Notes: generated by a model from the letters alone, not told the origin. Counted from the stretch's first letter, positions 15,078 through 24,065 are shown. The stretch: 37,734 nt of DNA from CAYJAY01 sp964368445 (GCA_964368445.1 CAYJAY010000025.1:1-37734), one strand, 5' to 3'. A program made the numbers and translations.

Positions 15078-16130
15078 TTAAACGCTATCTTGCTCCACAA
15101 TGTCCCATGGCATTATAAGCGGTTTTTCTATCGCTCCATCTATCATATAAAGAAGTTTTCTTGCCGCCATTCTTCCAAGATCCTCTTTTGGATGGTTAAA
15201 CGAAGTTATTTTTGGCGAGGCTATTTCTGCATATGTGCTGTAATCGAAACTTATAATCGCCATATCTTTAGGAACTTCTTTTCCTATTGAGTTTAACTTT
15301 TGAATAACTTTAACTGCAACATTATCGTTGTAACAAACTACGGCAGAACAGTTTCCAATCGTATCAAGCGCAAAGTTATCTATAATTTCTTCTTGGTTCT
15401 CGGTATTAAACCAAAGTATATTCTCGTCGCTCAACGTCACATTGTTTGAAACCGCCTCAACCACAACCCCGGCATATCTTCCGTGGCCTTGTTGGTCGTC
15501 GCTTTTAAAGATGCCTGCTATTTTTTTGTGCCCTTTTTCCACAAGATACCGAAATGCTTGTTGTCCGGCTTTTTTATCGTCGGTTACAACATAAACTGGA
15601 TTTCTTAAAGCGTTGTAATATCCGTTAAAAAAAACTACCGGTATCCCCATATCTTGCAACTTTTGATACAGATCGATATTTGGGTTTGGAAGCGCGGTTT
15701 TTGTTCCTTCAACAATAAGACCGTCGATAGATTTTTGCATGAAGTCCCTTATAATTCTGCGCTCGTTGTCAACCCTGTTTTGGGTTGCCGCAAGCATTGA
15801 GGTATAGTTGTTTTCGGCTAGTTCCTGTTCAATTCCTTTTAAAATCGTAGGGAATATATATTCCCCTATATATGTTGTAACAATAGCTATGTTGCGAGTG
15901 TTTACCTTTTTGGGTGTGTAATTTTTAACATAAGTGCCGCTTCCTCTTGAACGTTCAACAATTCCCTCGAGTTCTAAAACTCCTATAGCTTGCCTTACCG
16001 TTTGACGGCTTAATCCTGTCGATAAAGTAAGTTCGTTTTCACTTGGAAGTTTAGAACCTACATGATATTTCCCGTTATCGATATCTTTTTTTATTTGTTT
16101 TGACAATACAACGTACTTATGTTGTTCCAT
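15078..16130 (-). CDS. araR: AraR-type arabinose repressor (GntR helix-turn-helix with LacI/GalR sensor domain)
   Basis: 350 aa. An N-terminal GntR winged helix (about 6-70; KLPSENELTLSTGLSRQTVRQAIGVLELEGIVERSRGSGTYV in overlapping parts) is fused to a periplasmic-binding-protein-like sensor (about 78-345, IAIVTTYIGEYIFPTILKGIE, a D-N-V-A block, IISFDYSTYAEIASPKITSF). This architecture is that of B. subtilis AraR, which leaves DNA when L-arabinose binds. It lies between the transporter genes and araA. Its own promoter (16160-16189) carries a TTTTGAC-GTCAAAA palindrome over the -35 box, which fits autorepression. Confidence 0.9.
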   Translation of the reverse strand: MEQHKYVVLSKQIKKDIDNGKYHVGSKLPSENELTLSTGLSRQTVRQAIGVLELEGIVERSRGSGTYVKNYTPKKVNTRNIAIVTTYIGEYIFPTILKGIEQELAENNYTSMLAATQNRVDNERRIIRDFMQKSIDGLIVEGTKTALPNPNIDLYQKLQDMGIPVVFFNGYYNALRNPVYVVTDDKKAGQQAFRYLVEKGHKKIAGIFKSDDQQGHGRYAGVVVEAVSNNVTLSDENILWFNTENQEEIIDNFALDTIGNCSAVVCYNDNVAVKVIQKLNSIGKEVPKDMAIISFDYSTYAEIASPKITSFNHPKEDLGRMAARKLLYMIDGAIEKPLIMPWDIVEQDSV

Positions 16131-16159
16131 GTTTTTTCTACGCCTTTCTTTTGCTAAGT

Positions 16160-16191
16160 ATTATATTTTGCATTTTTGACGTATGTCAAAA
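16160..16191 (-). promoter_or_regulatory. araR promoter with overlapping palindromic operator
   Basis: Minus-strand TTGACA (16184-16189) and TATAAT (16160-16165) with an 18-base spacer. The palindrome TTTTGAC-GTAT-GTCAAAA (16174-16191) covers the -35 box, as expected for a repressor site. Confidence 0.7.
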
Positions 16192-16235
16192 CATATATAT
16201 TTACCTTTGATGGTTAGATTATTAAACGGTTAAAC

Positions 16236-17414
16236 CTACGCTGTTTTGTTCTTTTTTGATAAAACGTCAAACGCAACGGCAACTAACAAAACTGCGCCTT
16301 TAATAGCTTGCTGCCAGTCTATGCTGACACCCATTATGTTCATTCCGTTGTTCAAAACGCCCATCAAAAGTCCACCGACTATCGCCCCGATAATTGTTCC
16401 TATACCTCCCGAGGTAGAAGCCCCGCCGATAAAACAAGCTGCTATCGCGTCGAGTTCAAAGCCATCGCCGTTTTTCGGGGTTGCAGAGTTTAAGCGTCCT
16501 GTAAATACAAGGCCGGCAAGAGCCGCCAAAAGACCCATATTTGTATACACAAGGAACATGATACGGCTTGTTTTAATGCCCGAAAGCTTTGCGGCTTTTG
16601 CGTTTCCGCCAAACGCATAGATATGGCGACCGACAACCGTTTTATTTGTAATAAAAGTATATATCAAAACCAAAAGCACAACCAAAACCAAAACGGTAGG
16701 AAGACCTCTGTATTGTGCTAATTGTATCGCAAAAAACATTATTACTCCCGAAATCAACGCCAACCTTGCTATAAACAAACCGAAATGTTCAACGTCAAAC
16801 CCATATTTCTTTTTGTTTTTTCTTGATACAACTTGAGACACTATAAATATTATACACGCAACTACGCAAAGAATAACAGTTAAAGTTTTAAATTGTCCTG
16901 TTTCCGGCGCAAACGGATCGGGTATAAATCCTGCTCCAATAAAGGTATACTGGTCGGGGAGCGGAGCAATACTCGTTCCTTGAAGAATTGCCATTGTACA
17001 TCCGCGGAAGATAAGTTGACCTGCAAGAGTAGCTATAAACGCAGGAACTCCGGCATAAGCTATCCAAAACCCATGCCAAGCGCCGATTAATATGCCTATC
17101 AACAAAGATATTAACATACCGGGGATTACCGGAATCCCCATTCGAAGAATCATAACCGCCGAAACCGCTCCAACGAATCCGACAATCGAACCTACCGAAA
17201 GATCGACGTTTCCTCCGGTTAGAATACAAAGAAGCATTCCACAAGCCAAAATCATGACATAACCGTTTTGTTGAATAATGTTCGAGATGTTTCGTGGAGT
17301 CATTATAATTCCTTCTGTCAGAAAATAAAACAACAACACAACTATTACAAGCGCAATAACCATTCCGTATTGACGCATGTTGCCTTTTAGAGAATTCTTA
17401 ACTTTAATTAACAT
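16236..17414 (-). CDS. mmsB: Sugar ABC transporter permease (multiple-monosaccharide type)
   Basis: 392-aa membrane subunit of a CUT2-class sugar importer, with about ten spans. The family block GGNVDLSVGSIVGFVGAVSA, the GVPAFIATLAGQLIFRG stretch, GRHIYAFGGNAKAAKLSGI (contact to the ATPase) and AACFIGGASTSGGIGT are all present. The long central insertion before the second half is typical of the GguB/MmsB branch rather than RbsC. AAAGGAG precedes the ATG, and mmsA ends 16 bases upstream, so they are co-transcribed. L-arabinose is the likely substrate from the neighbouring ara genes; the branch is known for broad monosaccharide range. Confidence 0.9.
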   Translation of the reverse strand: MLIKVKNSLKGNMRQYGMVIALVIVVLLFYFLTEGIIMTPRNISNIIQQNGYVMILACGMLLCILTGGNVDLSVGSIVGFVGAVSAVMILRMGIPVIPGMLISLLIGILIGAWHGFWIAYAGVPAFIATLAGQLIFRGCTMAILQGTSIAPLPDQYTFIGAGFIPDPFAPETGQFKTLTVILCVVACIIFIVSQVVSRKNKKKYGFDVEHFGLFIARLALISGVIMFFAIQLAQYRGLPTVLVLVVLLVLIYTFITNKTVVGRHIYAFGGNAKAAKLSGIKTSRIMFLVYTNMGLLAALAGLVFTGRLNSATPKNGDGFELDAIAACFIGGASTSGGIGTIIGAIVGGLLMGVLNNGMNIMGVSIDWQQAIKGAVLLVAVAFDVLSKKNKTA

Positions 17415-17429
17415 TTTTAAATTTCTCCT

Positions 17430-18953
17430 TTAACCGTTACTTTGCATAATAAACTGCATTATTTTTTCTTGTGAAGCCTCTGTTGACGGTAGTTCGCCTA
17501 CAAAAGTTCCCCTATTCATGATATAAATTCTATCGCTCATTCCAAGAAGTTCCGGAAGTTCCGACGAAATAATAACAACTGATTTTCCGTTTTCGACAAG
17601 ATTATTTATTATAGAATAGATTTCGTATTTTGCTCCGACGTCTACTCCTCTTGTTGGTTCGTCAAGAATGAGAACTTCGGGGTCGGTATATATCCATTTG
17701 CTGAACAAGACTTTTTGTTGGTTGCCTCCCGAAAGGTTTCCTGTGTTTTGCAAAATACTGCTAGACCGTATGTTAAGCTTTTCGCGATATTCGTCGGCTA
17801 CTTTAATCTCAAGATTTTCGTCAAGAACGCCATTTGTCGTAAGTTTTTTAAGCGCCGCCAAAGGGATATTTCTTTTTATAGAGTCTATCAAAACAAGTCC
17901 GGCATTTTTTCTGTCTTCCGTTACATATGCCAGTTTGCTATCAATAGCGTCTTTAACGGTTTTAACATTTGCTTTTTTACCGTTTATGTTTACTGTTCCC
18001 GAAATTTTTTGTCCATAACATTTTCCGAATATACTAAGTGCTAGTTCAGTTCTGCCTGCGCCCATTAGTCCGAAAATTCCGACAACTTCGCCTTTTTTTG
18101 CGTTAAAGTTAATGTCTGAAATAACCTGTCTGTCGCCGTCGTTTGGATCAAAAACGTTCCAATCTTTAACCTCGAAAGCAACGTCTCCTATATTACAACT
18201 GCGTTTAGGATATCGGTCGGTAAGTTCTCGCCCAACCATGTGTTTGATTATGATATCCTCTGTCGCATCTTTGATGTCAATTGTTTGAATAGTTTGTCCG
18301 TCACGCAAAACGGTTATCTCGCTTGCGACTTGAACAACTTCGTTGAGTTTGTGTGAGATTAAAATACAAGATAGACCGTTTTGGCTAAGTTCCAAAAGAA
18401 GGTCTAAAAGATGTTTTGAATCTTCGTCGTTAAGAGCCGCCGTCGGCTCATCAAGTATTAGTATCTTTATGTTCTTAGAAAGTGCTTTTGCTATCTCAAT
18501 GAGCTGTTGTTTGCCCATTCCGAGATCTTTTATTTTATCATCTACATGGACATCAAGTCCAACTTTTTTAAGTATATCGTTAGCCTTATTTCTTGTTTCG
18601 TTCCAGTCAATAAACCCTTTTGATTGTCTTTCATTACCTATAAAGATATTTTCGGCAACCGATAGTTCCGGAATTAACGCTAGTTCTTGGTGGATAATCG
18701 CTATCCCCTTTTTCTCGCTGTCTTTAATGTCTTTAAAATGACAAACCTGTCCCTCGACAACTATATCTCCGGAATATTCACCATAGGGATAAACACCGCT
18801 TAAGATATTCATAAGCGTCGATTTGCCGGCTCCGTTTTCCCCGACTAGTGCATGAATTTGTCCTTTTTTAACCTTTAAATTAACATCTGAAAGAGCTTTT
18901 ACTCCGGGAAAAAGCTTGGTTATCCCTTTCATTTCTAAAATGTATTGCTCCAT
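17430..18953 (-). CDS. mmsA: Sugar ABC transporter ATP-binding protein, two nucleotide-binding domains
   Basis: 507-aa CUT2-type ATPase with two fused domains. Domain 1 has Walker A GENGAGKST (38-46), a Q loop, an atypical signature LGMGKQQ and Walker B ILILDEPTAAL. Domain 2 has a degenerate Walker A (GLMGAGRTE lacks the lysine-Ser/Thr pair), signature LSGGNQQK, and ILDEPTRGVDVG. This asymmetry is normal for XylG, RbsA and MmsA, where only one site is fully catalytic. GAGGAG lies 7 bases before the ATG. It sits between chvE and mmsB and powers import by them. Confidence 0.93.
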   Translation of the reverse strand: MEQYILEMKGITKLFPGVKALSDVNLKVKKGQIHALVGENGAGKSTLMNILSGVYPYGEYSGDIVVEGQVCHFKDIKDSEKKGIAIIHQELALIPELSVAENIFIGNERQSKGFIDWNETRNKANDILKKVGLDVHVDDKIKDLGMGKQQLIEIAKALSKNIKILILDEPTAALNDEDSKHLLDLLLELSQNGLSCILISHKLNEVVQVASEITVLRDGQTIQTIDIKDATEDIIIKHMVGRELTDRYPKRSCNIGDVAFEVKDWNVFDPNDGDRQVISDINFNAKKGEVVGIFGLMGAGRTELALSIFGKCYGQKISGTVNINGKKANVKTVKDAIDSKLAYVTEDRKNAGLVLIDSIKRNIPLAALKKLTTNGVLDENLEIKVADEYREKLNIRSSSILQNTGNLSGGNQQKVLFSKWIYTDPEVLILDEPTRGVDVGAKYEIYSIINNLVENGKSVVIISSELPELLGMSDRIYIMNRGTFVGELPSTEASQEKIMQFIMQSNG

Positions 18954-18999
18954 AACAACACTCCTCGTAATATATCCTTTTGGCCGTTTTTATTATTGA

Positions 19000-19031
19000 A
19001 TGGTGGTAACAAAAGAAATTGCCACCACCAT
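19000..19031 (-). other. Intercistronic hairpin between chvE and mmsA
   Basis: ATGGTGGT (19000-19007) pairs with ACCACCAT (19024-19031). No T run follows on either strand, so it is not a normal terminator. Such hairpins commonly protect the 3' end of the binding-protein message so that it exceeds the membrane subunits. Confidence 0.45.
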
Positions 19032-19068
19032 CCAAAAAACTATTATTCAGTTTTGCTGTTTATAACAA

Positions 19069-20187
19069 TTATGCTATATCTGCTTCTGTAAGATATCCGC
19101 TGTCAAGAATTAATTCTTGATAGTTATCAACCGTTACTGTGTACGGAATCAATAGGTAAGAAGGAACAACTTTTACGTTGTTGTTGTATGTTTCTGTGTC
19201 GTTGATTTCCGGCTCTGTTCCGTTAAGAAGAGCTTCAACCATTCCTGCTGCTACTGCTGCAAGGTCTCTTGTGTCTTTCAAGATTGTGCTGTATTGTTCG
19301 CCCGAAACGATCATTTTAATCGAAGCAGCTTCAGCATCTTGTCCTGTTACTACGGGCCAATCTTCTGTTCCGGCTGTGTAACCGTTGTTAGCAAGCGAAG
19401 CCATGATGCCTCTCGAGATACCATCATATGGAGAAAGTACGCCGTCGAGAACCGTTCCGTCGCTATAATGTGCAGCAACCAAAGCGTCCATTCTTGATTG
19501 TGCTACCGCGCCGTCCCAACGGAGAGTTCCTGTTTCTTCTTGTGATTGTTGTCCTGAAACAACAACTACTGTGCCGTCATCGATTAACGGTTGAAGAACG
19601 TCCATAGCGCCTTGGAAGAAATAGAACGAGTTAGTGTCGTCGGGTGAGCCTGCGAAGATTTCGATGTTGTAAGGGCCTTCGCCTTTATTAGCTTGAAGTC
19701 CTTCTACAAGCGACTCTGCTTGAAGTTTACCAACACCTCTGTTGTCAAATGTTGCATAGTAAGAAACTGCGTCCGAATCAACGAGCAAACGGTCATAAGC
19801 AATAACAAAGATACCGTCTTCTGCTGCAAGGTCGATTGTCGAAGAAAGGGTCGATGCGTCGATAGCAGCGATAACAAGAACTTTAGCGCCTTTGTTTATC
19901 ATAGCTTCGATTTGAGATTGTTGTGTCGGGATATCGTCTTCTGCATACTGAAGGTCTACTTCATATCCTGCTGTTTCAAGGATTTCTTTCATCGAATTTC
20001 CGTCTTTAATCCAACGTTCGCTCGACTGTGTTGGCATCGATATACCGATAAGTCCGCCTTCGCCTGTTGTTGCGGGAGTTTCTGTTGCTTCGCCGCCTTC
20101 CGGCTCTACTTCTGCCGCGGGTTGACTGCAAGCTACCATTGAAATAGCCATAACAGCCACGAGTAGTAATGCTAATAATTTTTTCAT
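19069..20187 (-). CDS. chvE: Multiple-monosaccharide ABC transporter substrate-binding lipoprotein
   Basis: 372 aa. The lipoprotein signal ends in MVAC, lipidation at Cys20, followed by a Glu/Thr/Pro-rich linker (about 22-43). The mature part is a periplasmic-binding-protein fold of the ChvE type: IGISMPTQSSERWIKDG, DDIPTQQSQIEAMINKGAK, AYDRL with sugar-contact Asp and Arg, and WPVVTGQDAEAASIKMI with another ligand-contact Asp. It delivers sugars to MmsB/MmsA. GAAGGAG lies before the ATG. It is the first gene of the transport operon, behind a promoter and an operator-rich leader. L-arabinose is inferred from context. Confidence 0.9.
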   Translation of the reverse strand: MKKLLALLLVAVMAISMVACSQPAAEVEPEGGEATETPATTGEGGLIGISMPTQSSERWIKDGNSMKEILETAGYEVDLQYAEDDIPTQQSQIEAMINKGAKVLVIAAIDASTLSSTIDLAAEDGIFVIAYDRLLVDSDAVSYYATFDNRGVGKLQAESLVEGLQANKGEGPYNIEIFAGSPDDTNSFYFFQGAMDVLQPLIDDGTVVVVSGQQSQEETGTLRWDGAVAQSRMDALVAAHYSDGTVLDGVLSPYDGISRGIMASLANNGYTAGTEDWPVVTGQDAEAASIKMIVSGEQYSTILKDTRDLAAVAAGMVEALLNGTEPEINDTETYNNNVKVVPSYLLIPYTVTVDNYQELILDSGYLTEADIA

Positions 20188-20220
20188 GATTTCTCTCCTT
20201 CAAATATTTGTATTTACATC

Positions 20221-20394
20221 TTTACACCAACAGCAATACAACTTTAGTGTTACTTGTTTACACCAATCCGTTGATGTTACTAAAATCCTAGCAGACGAGA
20301 GTAATTCTGTCAATAAGTAAAATAAATTGTAACTAAAATTATACTATTTGAACAATACAACTAGTGTACAACTTAACATTTATCACAATACAAC
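20221..20394 (-). promoter_or_regulatory. chvE-mmsAB promoter with four helically phased TACAAC sites and leader repeats
   Basis: Minus-strand TTGACA (20308-20313) and TAGGAT (20285-20290) have a 17-base spacer. TACAAC occurs at 20237, 20356, 20367 and 20389, that is 119, 11 and 22 bases apart, so the upstream three are on one helical face and the fourth lies in the leader about 11 turns away. TTTACACCAA is repeated at 20221 and 20257. Upstream and downstream sites around a promoter suggest a looping repressor such as AraR. The region 20188-20532 holds no gene. Confidence 0.6.
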
Positions 20395-20414
20395 ATTGGT
20401 TTAATAAATTATTA

Positions 20415-20443
20415 TCGACTTTTAAAGCAATATCTGATAATAT
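20415..20443 (+). promoter_or_regulatory. Possible promoter of the DUF1905 operon
   Basis: TCGACT (20415-20420), 17 bases, TAATAT (20438-20443). Each box matches the consensus at only about four positions. It diverges from the chvE promoter. Confidence 0.35.
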
Positions 20444-20532
20444 TAAATCACTCAATATTTTAAAGATATATGGACAAGCTGAGCTTTCTTAAAATGAACG
20501 GTTTGCCGATTGAATAACGAGGATTATTAGCT

Positions 20533-20832
20533 ATGGAAAGTTTAACATCAAGTGACAAGAAATTCAATTTCACATCACCTATATGCGAGGGGAGCGGCGG
20601 CGGAGCTTTTGTCCCTGTGCCTGTCGACATTAATGCGGTGTTTGGCAAACGACGATTAAAGGTGAACGCTACCTTTGATGGCGAGCCCTATAAAGGCAGC
20701 ATTGTAAATATGGGGGTTAAAAACGAGGACGGCAGTGTATGTTATATCATCGGAATTTTAAAGGCAATTAGAGAAAAACTTAAGAAAAATATCGGAGACA
20801 GCGTGGAAGTTACGATACAATTAATTGATTAA
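20533..20832 (+). CDS. DUF1905 protein
   Basis: 99 aa. The GSGGGAFVPVPVDINAVFGKRRLKVNATFDGEPYKGSI region (read in parts, residues 15-56), the G-x-x-x-A-I-R-E-K block and IGDSVEVTIQL are the signature of DUF1905, a small beta-barrel family of unknown function often found alone or fused to a YdeI-like domain. GAGG lies 10 bases before the ATG. The DUF2200 gene follows 17 bases later, so they form one operon with the next two genes. Confidence 0.85.
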   Translation: MESLTSSDKKFNFTSPICEGSGGGAFVPVPVDINAVFGKRRLKVNATFDGEPYKGSIVNMGVKNEDGSVCYIIGILKAIREKLKKNIGDSVEVTIQLID

Positions 20833-20849
20833 AAACGGAGGATATCAAA

Positions 20850-21197
20850 ATGAGTTCACACAGTATATATACATTTAAATGGAACGAGATGAGAAAACTG
20901 TACATAGCAAAAGCCGAACGAAAAGGCAGAACGGTTGCCGAAGTCGACGAGATAATCTGTTGGCTAACCGGCTACACAAATGATGCTATTAACACGATCG
21001 ACGATGATGTTGATATGTCTGATTTCTTTAAAGCTGCGCCGGCATTAAACCCAAACAGAAAGCTTATCAAAGGCTCTGTTTGCGGAGTAAAGATTGAAGA
21101 GATTGACGAGCCTATCATGAAAGAAATTAGATATCTCGACAAACTTGTTGACGAGTTGGCAAAAGGAAAACCAATGGAAAAAATTTTAAGAAAATAG
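20850..21197 (+). CDS. DUF2200 protein
   Basis: 115 aa of the DUF2200 family, which has no known function. The conserved AKAERKGRTVAEVDEII, ICWLTGYT, APALNPNRKLIKGSVCGVK (in parts), EEIDEPIMKEIRYLDKL and DELAKGKPMEKIL are all present. GGAGG sits before the ATG. It is the second gene of the small plus-strand operon. Confidence 0.88.
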   Translation: MSSHSIYTFKWNEMRKLYIAKAERKGRTVAEVDEIICWLTGYTNDAINTIDDDVDMSDFFKAAPALNPNRKLIKGSVCGVKIEEIDEPIMKEIRYLDKLVDELAKGKPMEKILRK

Positions 21198-21208
21198 AGG
21201 CTTTTTTA

Positions 21209-21580
21209 ATGAGTAATGTTATAGTTTTATTTGAAGTCAAACCCACCGCACAAGGCATGGAAAAATATCTCGAACTTGGGTCTATGTTAAAACCAACGCT
21301 CACCTCTGCCGAGGGTTTTATCAGAGCCGAACGGTTTCAAAGCCTTAACGAACAAGGCAAACTTCTATCGATGAGCATTTGGGAGAACGAACAAGCTATC
21401 GAAAAATGGCGCAATAATCTTGAGCACAGAATGAGCCAAGGCGAAGGAAAGAACAAACTTTTCGAAAGCTATAAAATAACGGTGTGCACGTCGGTGCGCG
21501 AATATAGCGACAACGACCGCGAAAACGCCCCGACCGATTCCAACGTGTTTTTTAATAACACGCACAAAAACCCACTATGA
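21209..21580 (+). CDS. Antibiotic biosynthesis monooxygenase (ABM) domain protein
   Basis: 123 aa. The alpha/beta dimeric barrel of the ABM family is read from VIVLFEVKPTAQGMEKYLEL, then TSAEGFIRAERFQS and LLSMSIWENEQAIEKWRN. The family includes haem-degrading and quinol-oxidising enzymes as well as many uncharacterised members. The active residues cannot be judged here, and the tail (about 97-123) is extra and polar. It overlaps the next gene by four bases (ATGA) and follows DUF2200 by 11 bases. Confidence 0.75.
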   Translation: MSNVIVLFEVKPTAQGMEKYLELGSMLKPTLTSAEGFIRAERFQSLNEQGKLLSMSIWENEQAIEKWRNNLEHRMSQGEGKNKLFESYKITVCTSVREYSDNDRENAPTDSNVFFNNTHKNPL

Positions 21581-22515
21581 TAATTAGCGCAACAAGACGC
21601 ACCGACATCCCCTCTTTTTATGGCGAATGGTTTGTAAACCGCCTAAAAGAGGGCTATTTGTTTATTCAAAATCCGTATAATGTCAATCGTTATTCCAAAG
21701 CATATCTCACACCAAGCGATGTTGACATCATCGTCTTTTGGACAAAAAACCCCATACCTTTTTTGAAATATCTTCCCGAAATCGACCGCATGGGTTACAC
21801 CTACTATTTTGAATTCACCCTCACCCCATACGGCAACGAAACCGAACGAAATTTACCCGACAAAGAGTTGTTGCTTAACACCTTTTTAAACCTCGCAAAA
21901 AAACTCGGCAAACATCGAATGGTGTGGCGGTATGACCCTGTAATTATCGACGAAAACTACACGATAGAATATCACAAAGAACGATTTTCATATATGGCAA
22001 ACCGCCTGAAAGACAGCACCGAGCGATGCGTCATAAGCTTTGTAGATAGTTATAAAAATGTTATGTCTCGGATGGGAAAAGACCCCGCCTATCTTATGAC
22101 CGATCAAAAAATCGTTAAACTCGCAGAGATTTTCTCGAATATTGCAAAAGAAAACGGTTTTGAAATTTATACCTGTGCCGAAAAAATCAACTTGGATACA
22201 CATGGAATAAAACATGGTGCTTGCATCGACAAAAGCATTATCGAAAAAATCCTAGGTTGTAACATTACAGACATAAAAGATAAAAATCAACGCCCCGAGT
22301 GCCTTTGCCTTGAAAGCATCGACATCGGGACGTATAACTGTTGTGCGAATGGCTGTAACTATTGCTACGCGTTAAAAAGCGAGAAATCTGCGCTTGACAA
22401 CATGAAAAAACATAACCCGTTGTCCCCTGTTCTTATCGGCGAAGTAAACCCAAACGCGATAATAACCGAGAGAAAACGGGAAAGTGTTGTTGTTAATCAG
22501 TTGTCGTTATTTTAA
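21577..22515 (+). CDS. DUF1848 protein with C-terminal CX3CX2C cysteine cluster
   Basis: 312 aa. It starts with the family hallmark ISATRRTDIPSFYGEW, followed by VFWTKNP, WRYDPVII and ISFVDSYKNV, giving a barrel-like alpha/beta protein. Near the C-terminus is CLCLESIDIGTYNCCANGCNYCYA (in parts, about 243-266). The CANGCNYC portion has the CX3CX2C spacing of radical-SAM iron-sulfur clusters, although radical-SAM proteins carry it near the N-terminus. An iron-sulfur site is therefore likely, the chemistry unknown. The start overlaps the ABM gene by four bases and has no clear ribosome site of its own, implying coupled translation. Confidence 0.85.
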   Translation: MIISATRRTDIPSFYGEWFVNRLKEGYLFIQNPYNVNRYSKAYLTPSDVDIIVFWTKNPIPFLKYLPEIDRMGYTYYFEFTLTPYGNETERNLPDKELLLNTFLNLAKKLGKHRMVWRYDPVIIDENYTIEYHKERFSYMANRLKDSTERCVISFVDSYKNVMSRMGKDPAYLMTDQKIVKLAEIFSNIAKENGFEIYTCAEKINLDTHGIKHGACIDKSIIEKILGCNITDIKDKNQRPECLCLESIDIGTYNCCANGCNYCYALKSEKSALDNMKKHNPLSPVLIGEVNPNAIITERKRESVVVNQLSLF

Positions 22516-22586
22516 GCGTTTTAGATAACGGCTGTTGTTTGTGTGCCTTTTGATAGGTTTATGTTAAATATGGCGTCCAATCTCAT

Positions 22587-24065
22587 CTATCGCCTGTTTC
22601 CCCCACCCTGTGTACCTTGACCGGGTTGTCGTCCTTGACCGGATTGTGCGCCTTGCGTCATCGCCTCGACTGGGTTTCCGTCTTCATCGGTCACAGAGCC
22701 ACCCGAAATAATGTAAATACCGTTTACATCGAGGTCGCCGTCACCTCTTGTGTGTATAGCATCGACATCAATTACGATGTCACCGCCCTCTACTGTTAAG
22801 TCCCCGTTAGAATCAATTCCATCCCCCATACATTTCAAGTATATAGTGCCGTCGGTGATCTTGACAAAGCCACCGTCGGCGCTTGCATTTATCGCATCGT
22901 CAAGCACATTAATATTTATCTCGCCACCGTTTATTGTAATTGTTGAACCTTCAATACCTTCATATCCATTTTCAACAGTTAGGTCGATATCGTTTATTGT
23001 CATGTCAAAATCCGCATGCAACGCATCGTCTCCCGAATTTATTGTGAAATCCCCACCGTTTACGGTAACGTTGTTGTTTGCGTGAACAGCGTCTTCATAG
23101 GCGGATATTATAAAATCTCCCCCATTAATCAAAATATCGTTGGCTTTAATTCCTTTCATGCTATCTTCCAGAAGGTCACTTGGTTGAACAACGTTCCCCG
23201 AGCCTTCTCCCATCGTTATTTCGTCGAGAACCTCGACATAACCTCCGCCCGAAAACAAAGTAAATTGTCCGCCCTCAATCTGCAAAATTTGCTCGGCACT
23301 TATTGCGTCGTTTTGCGCAATAATGTTAAAATTTCCGCTTGTAATAATTATATTTCCTCTGTCCAAATCCTCGTCGTTCGAGGATTTAATTCCGTCTTTA
23401 CCACATTCAACCGTTATTTCAGAACCGCTAATAGCAAGCAGGTCTTTGCCGACAATTCCATCTTCGACAGAATCTACAACAATAGTTCCACCCTCAATTA
23501 TAAGATCGTCACGACTGTTAATTCCGTCTTGATATTCCGTCGTTACCGTTAAGCTTCCGTCACCCGTTATAACGGTATCCGCCGCAGAGTAGACAGCTGC
23601 GGAGGGAAACTCGGTGTCGTCCGTTGTAACGCTTCCTTGGGTTACTGTGTTTTGCCCTTCAAGCACCAAAACCACGTCTTTTGCCTCGATAATGTTTATA
23701 GGTGTACCCGTTTCATTTGTGATATTTGCGTTGTTTAACACAAGATAAACCGCCCCCTCGTCGACATTCTTATCAACATTAACAACTATCTCGGTGTAGT
23801 CGCCGCTAAATTCATATCTACCGCTTTGTGATATAAATATCTCATTTGATTCAACAAAAATTGTATCACCGTCATCACCGACAAGATCATTTGTCGGATA
23901 TTCAAGTTGAATTAAACCTTGGTCAGAAACGGTGCTCTCTTGTTGGTTAGCACTTTGTTCTTGTGTCGTTTGATTTAAATTAGTTTCCCCGATAGCAGAT
24001 GTTTCGTTACAACCGGTTAACGTAAAAGCAACCACTATAAAAAAAGTTAGTATATAAAATTTCAT
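22587..24065 (-). CDS. Cthe_2159-type beta-helix carbohydrate-binding lipoprotein
   Basis: 492 aa. The lipobox LTGC gives lipidation at Cys19, followed by a Gln/Asn/Ser-rich linker (about 20-50). The rest is a right-handed beta-helix with many repeats of the form I-x-I-x-G-G-x-(F/I)-x-I-x-x-x-x-D-A-(I/V/L)-x-A, and ends in a Gly/Gln-rich tail. Cthe_2159 of Clostridium thermocellum binds polygalacturonate with calcium in the helix, and the D-A/D-G turns here could serve likewise. It is the last gene of the VTC/DUF4956 operon and overlaps the 4-TM gene by four bases. It is predicted to sit on the outer cell surface. Confidence 0.85.
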   Translation of the reverse strand: MKFYILTFFIVVAFTLTGCNETSAIGETNLNQTTQEQSANQQESTVSDQGLIQLEYPTNDLVGDDGDTIFVESNEIFISQSGRYEFSGDYTEIVVNVDKNVDEGAVYLVLNNANITNETGTPINIIEAKDVVLVLEGQNTVTQGSVTTDDTEFPSAAVYSAADTVITGDGSLTVTTEYQDGINSRDDLIIEGGTIVVDSVEDGIVGKDLLAISGSEITVECGKDGIKSSNDEDLDRGNIIITSGNFNIIAQNDAISAEQILQIEGGQFTLFSGGGYVEVLDEITMGEGSGNVVQPSDLLEDSMKGIKANDILINGGDFIISAYEDAVHANNNVTVNGGDFTINSGDDALHADFDMTINDIDLTVENGYEGIEGSTITINGGEININVLDDAINASADGGFVKITDGTIYLKCMGDGIDSNGDLTVEGGDIVIDVDAIHTRGDGDLDVNGIYIISGGSVTDEDGNPVEAMTQGAQSGQGRQPGQGTQGGGNRR

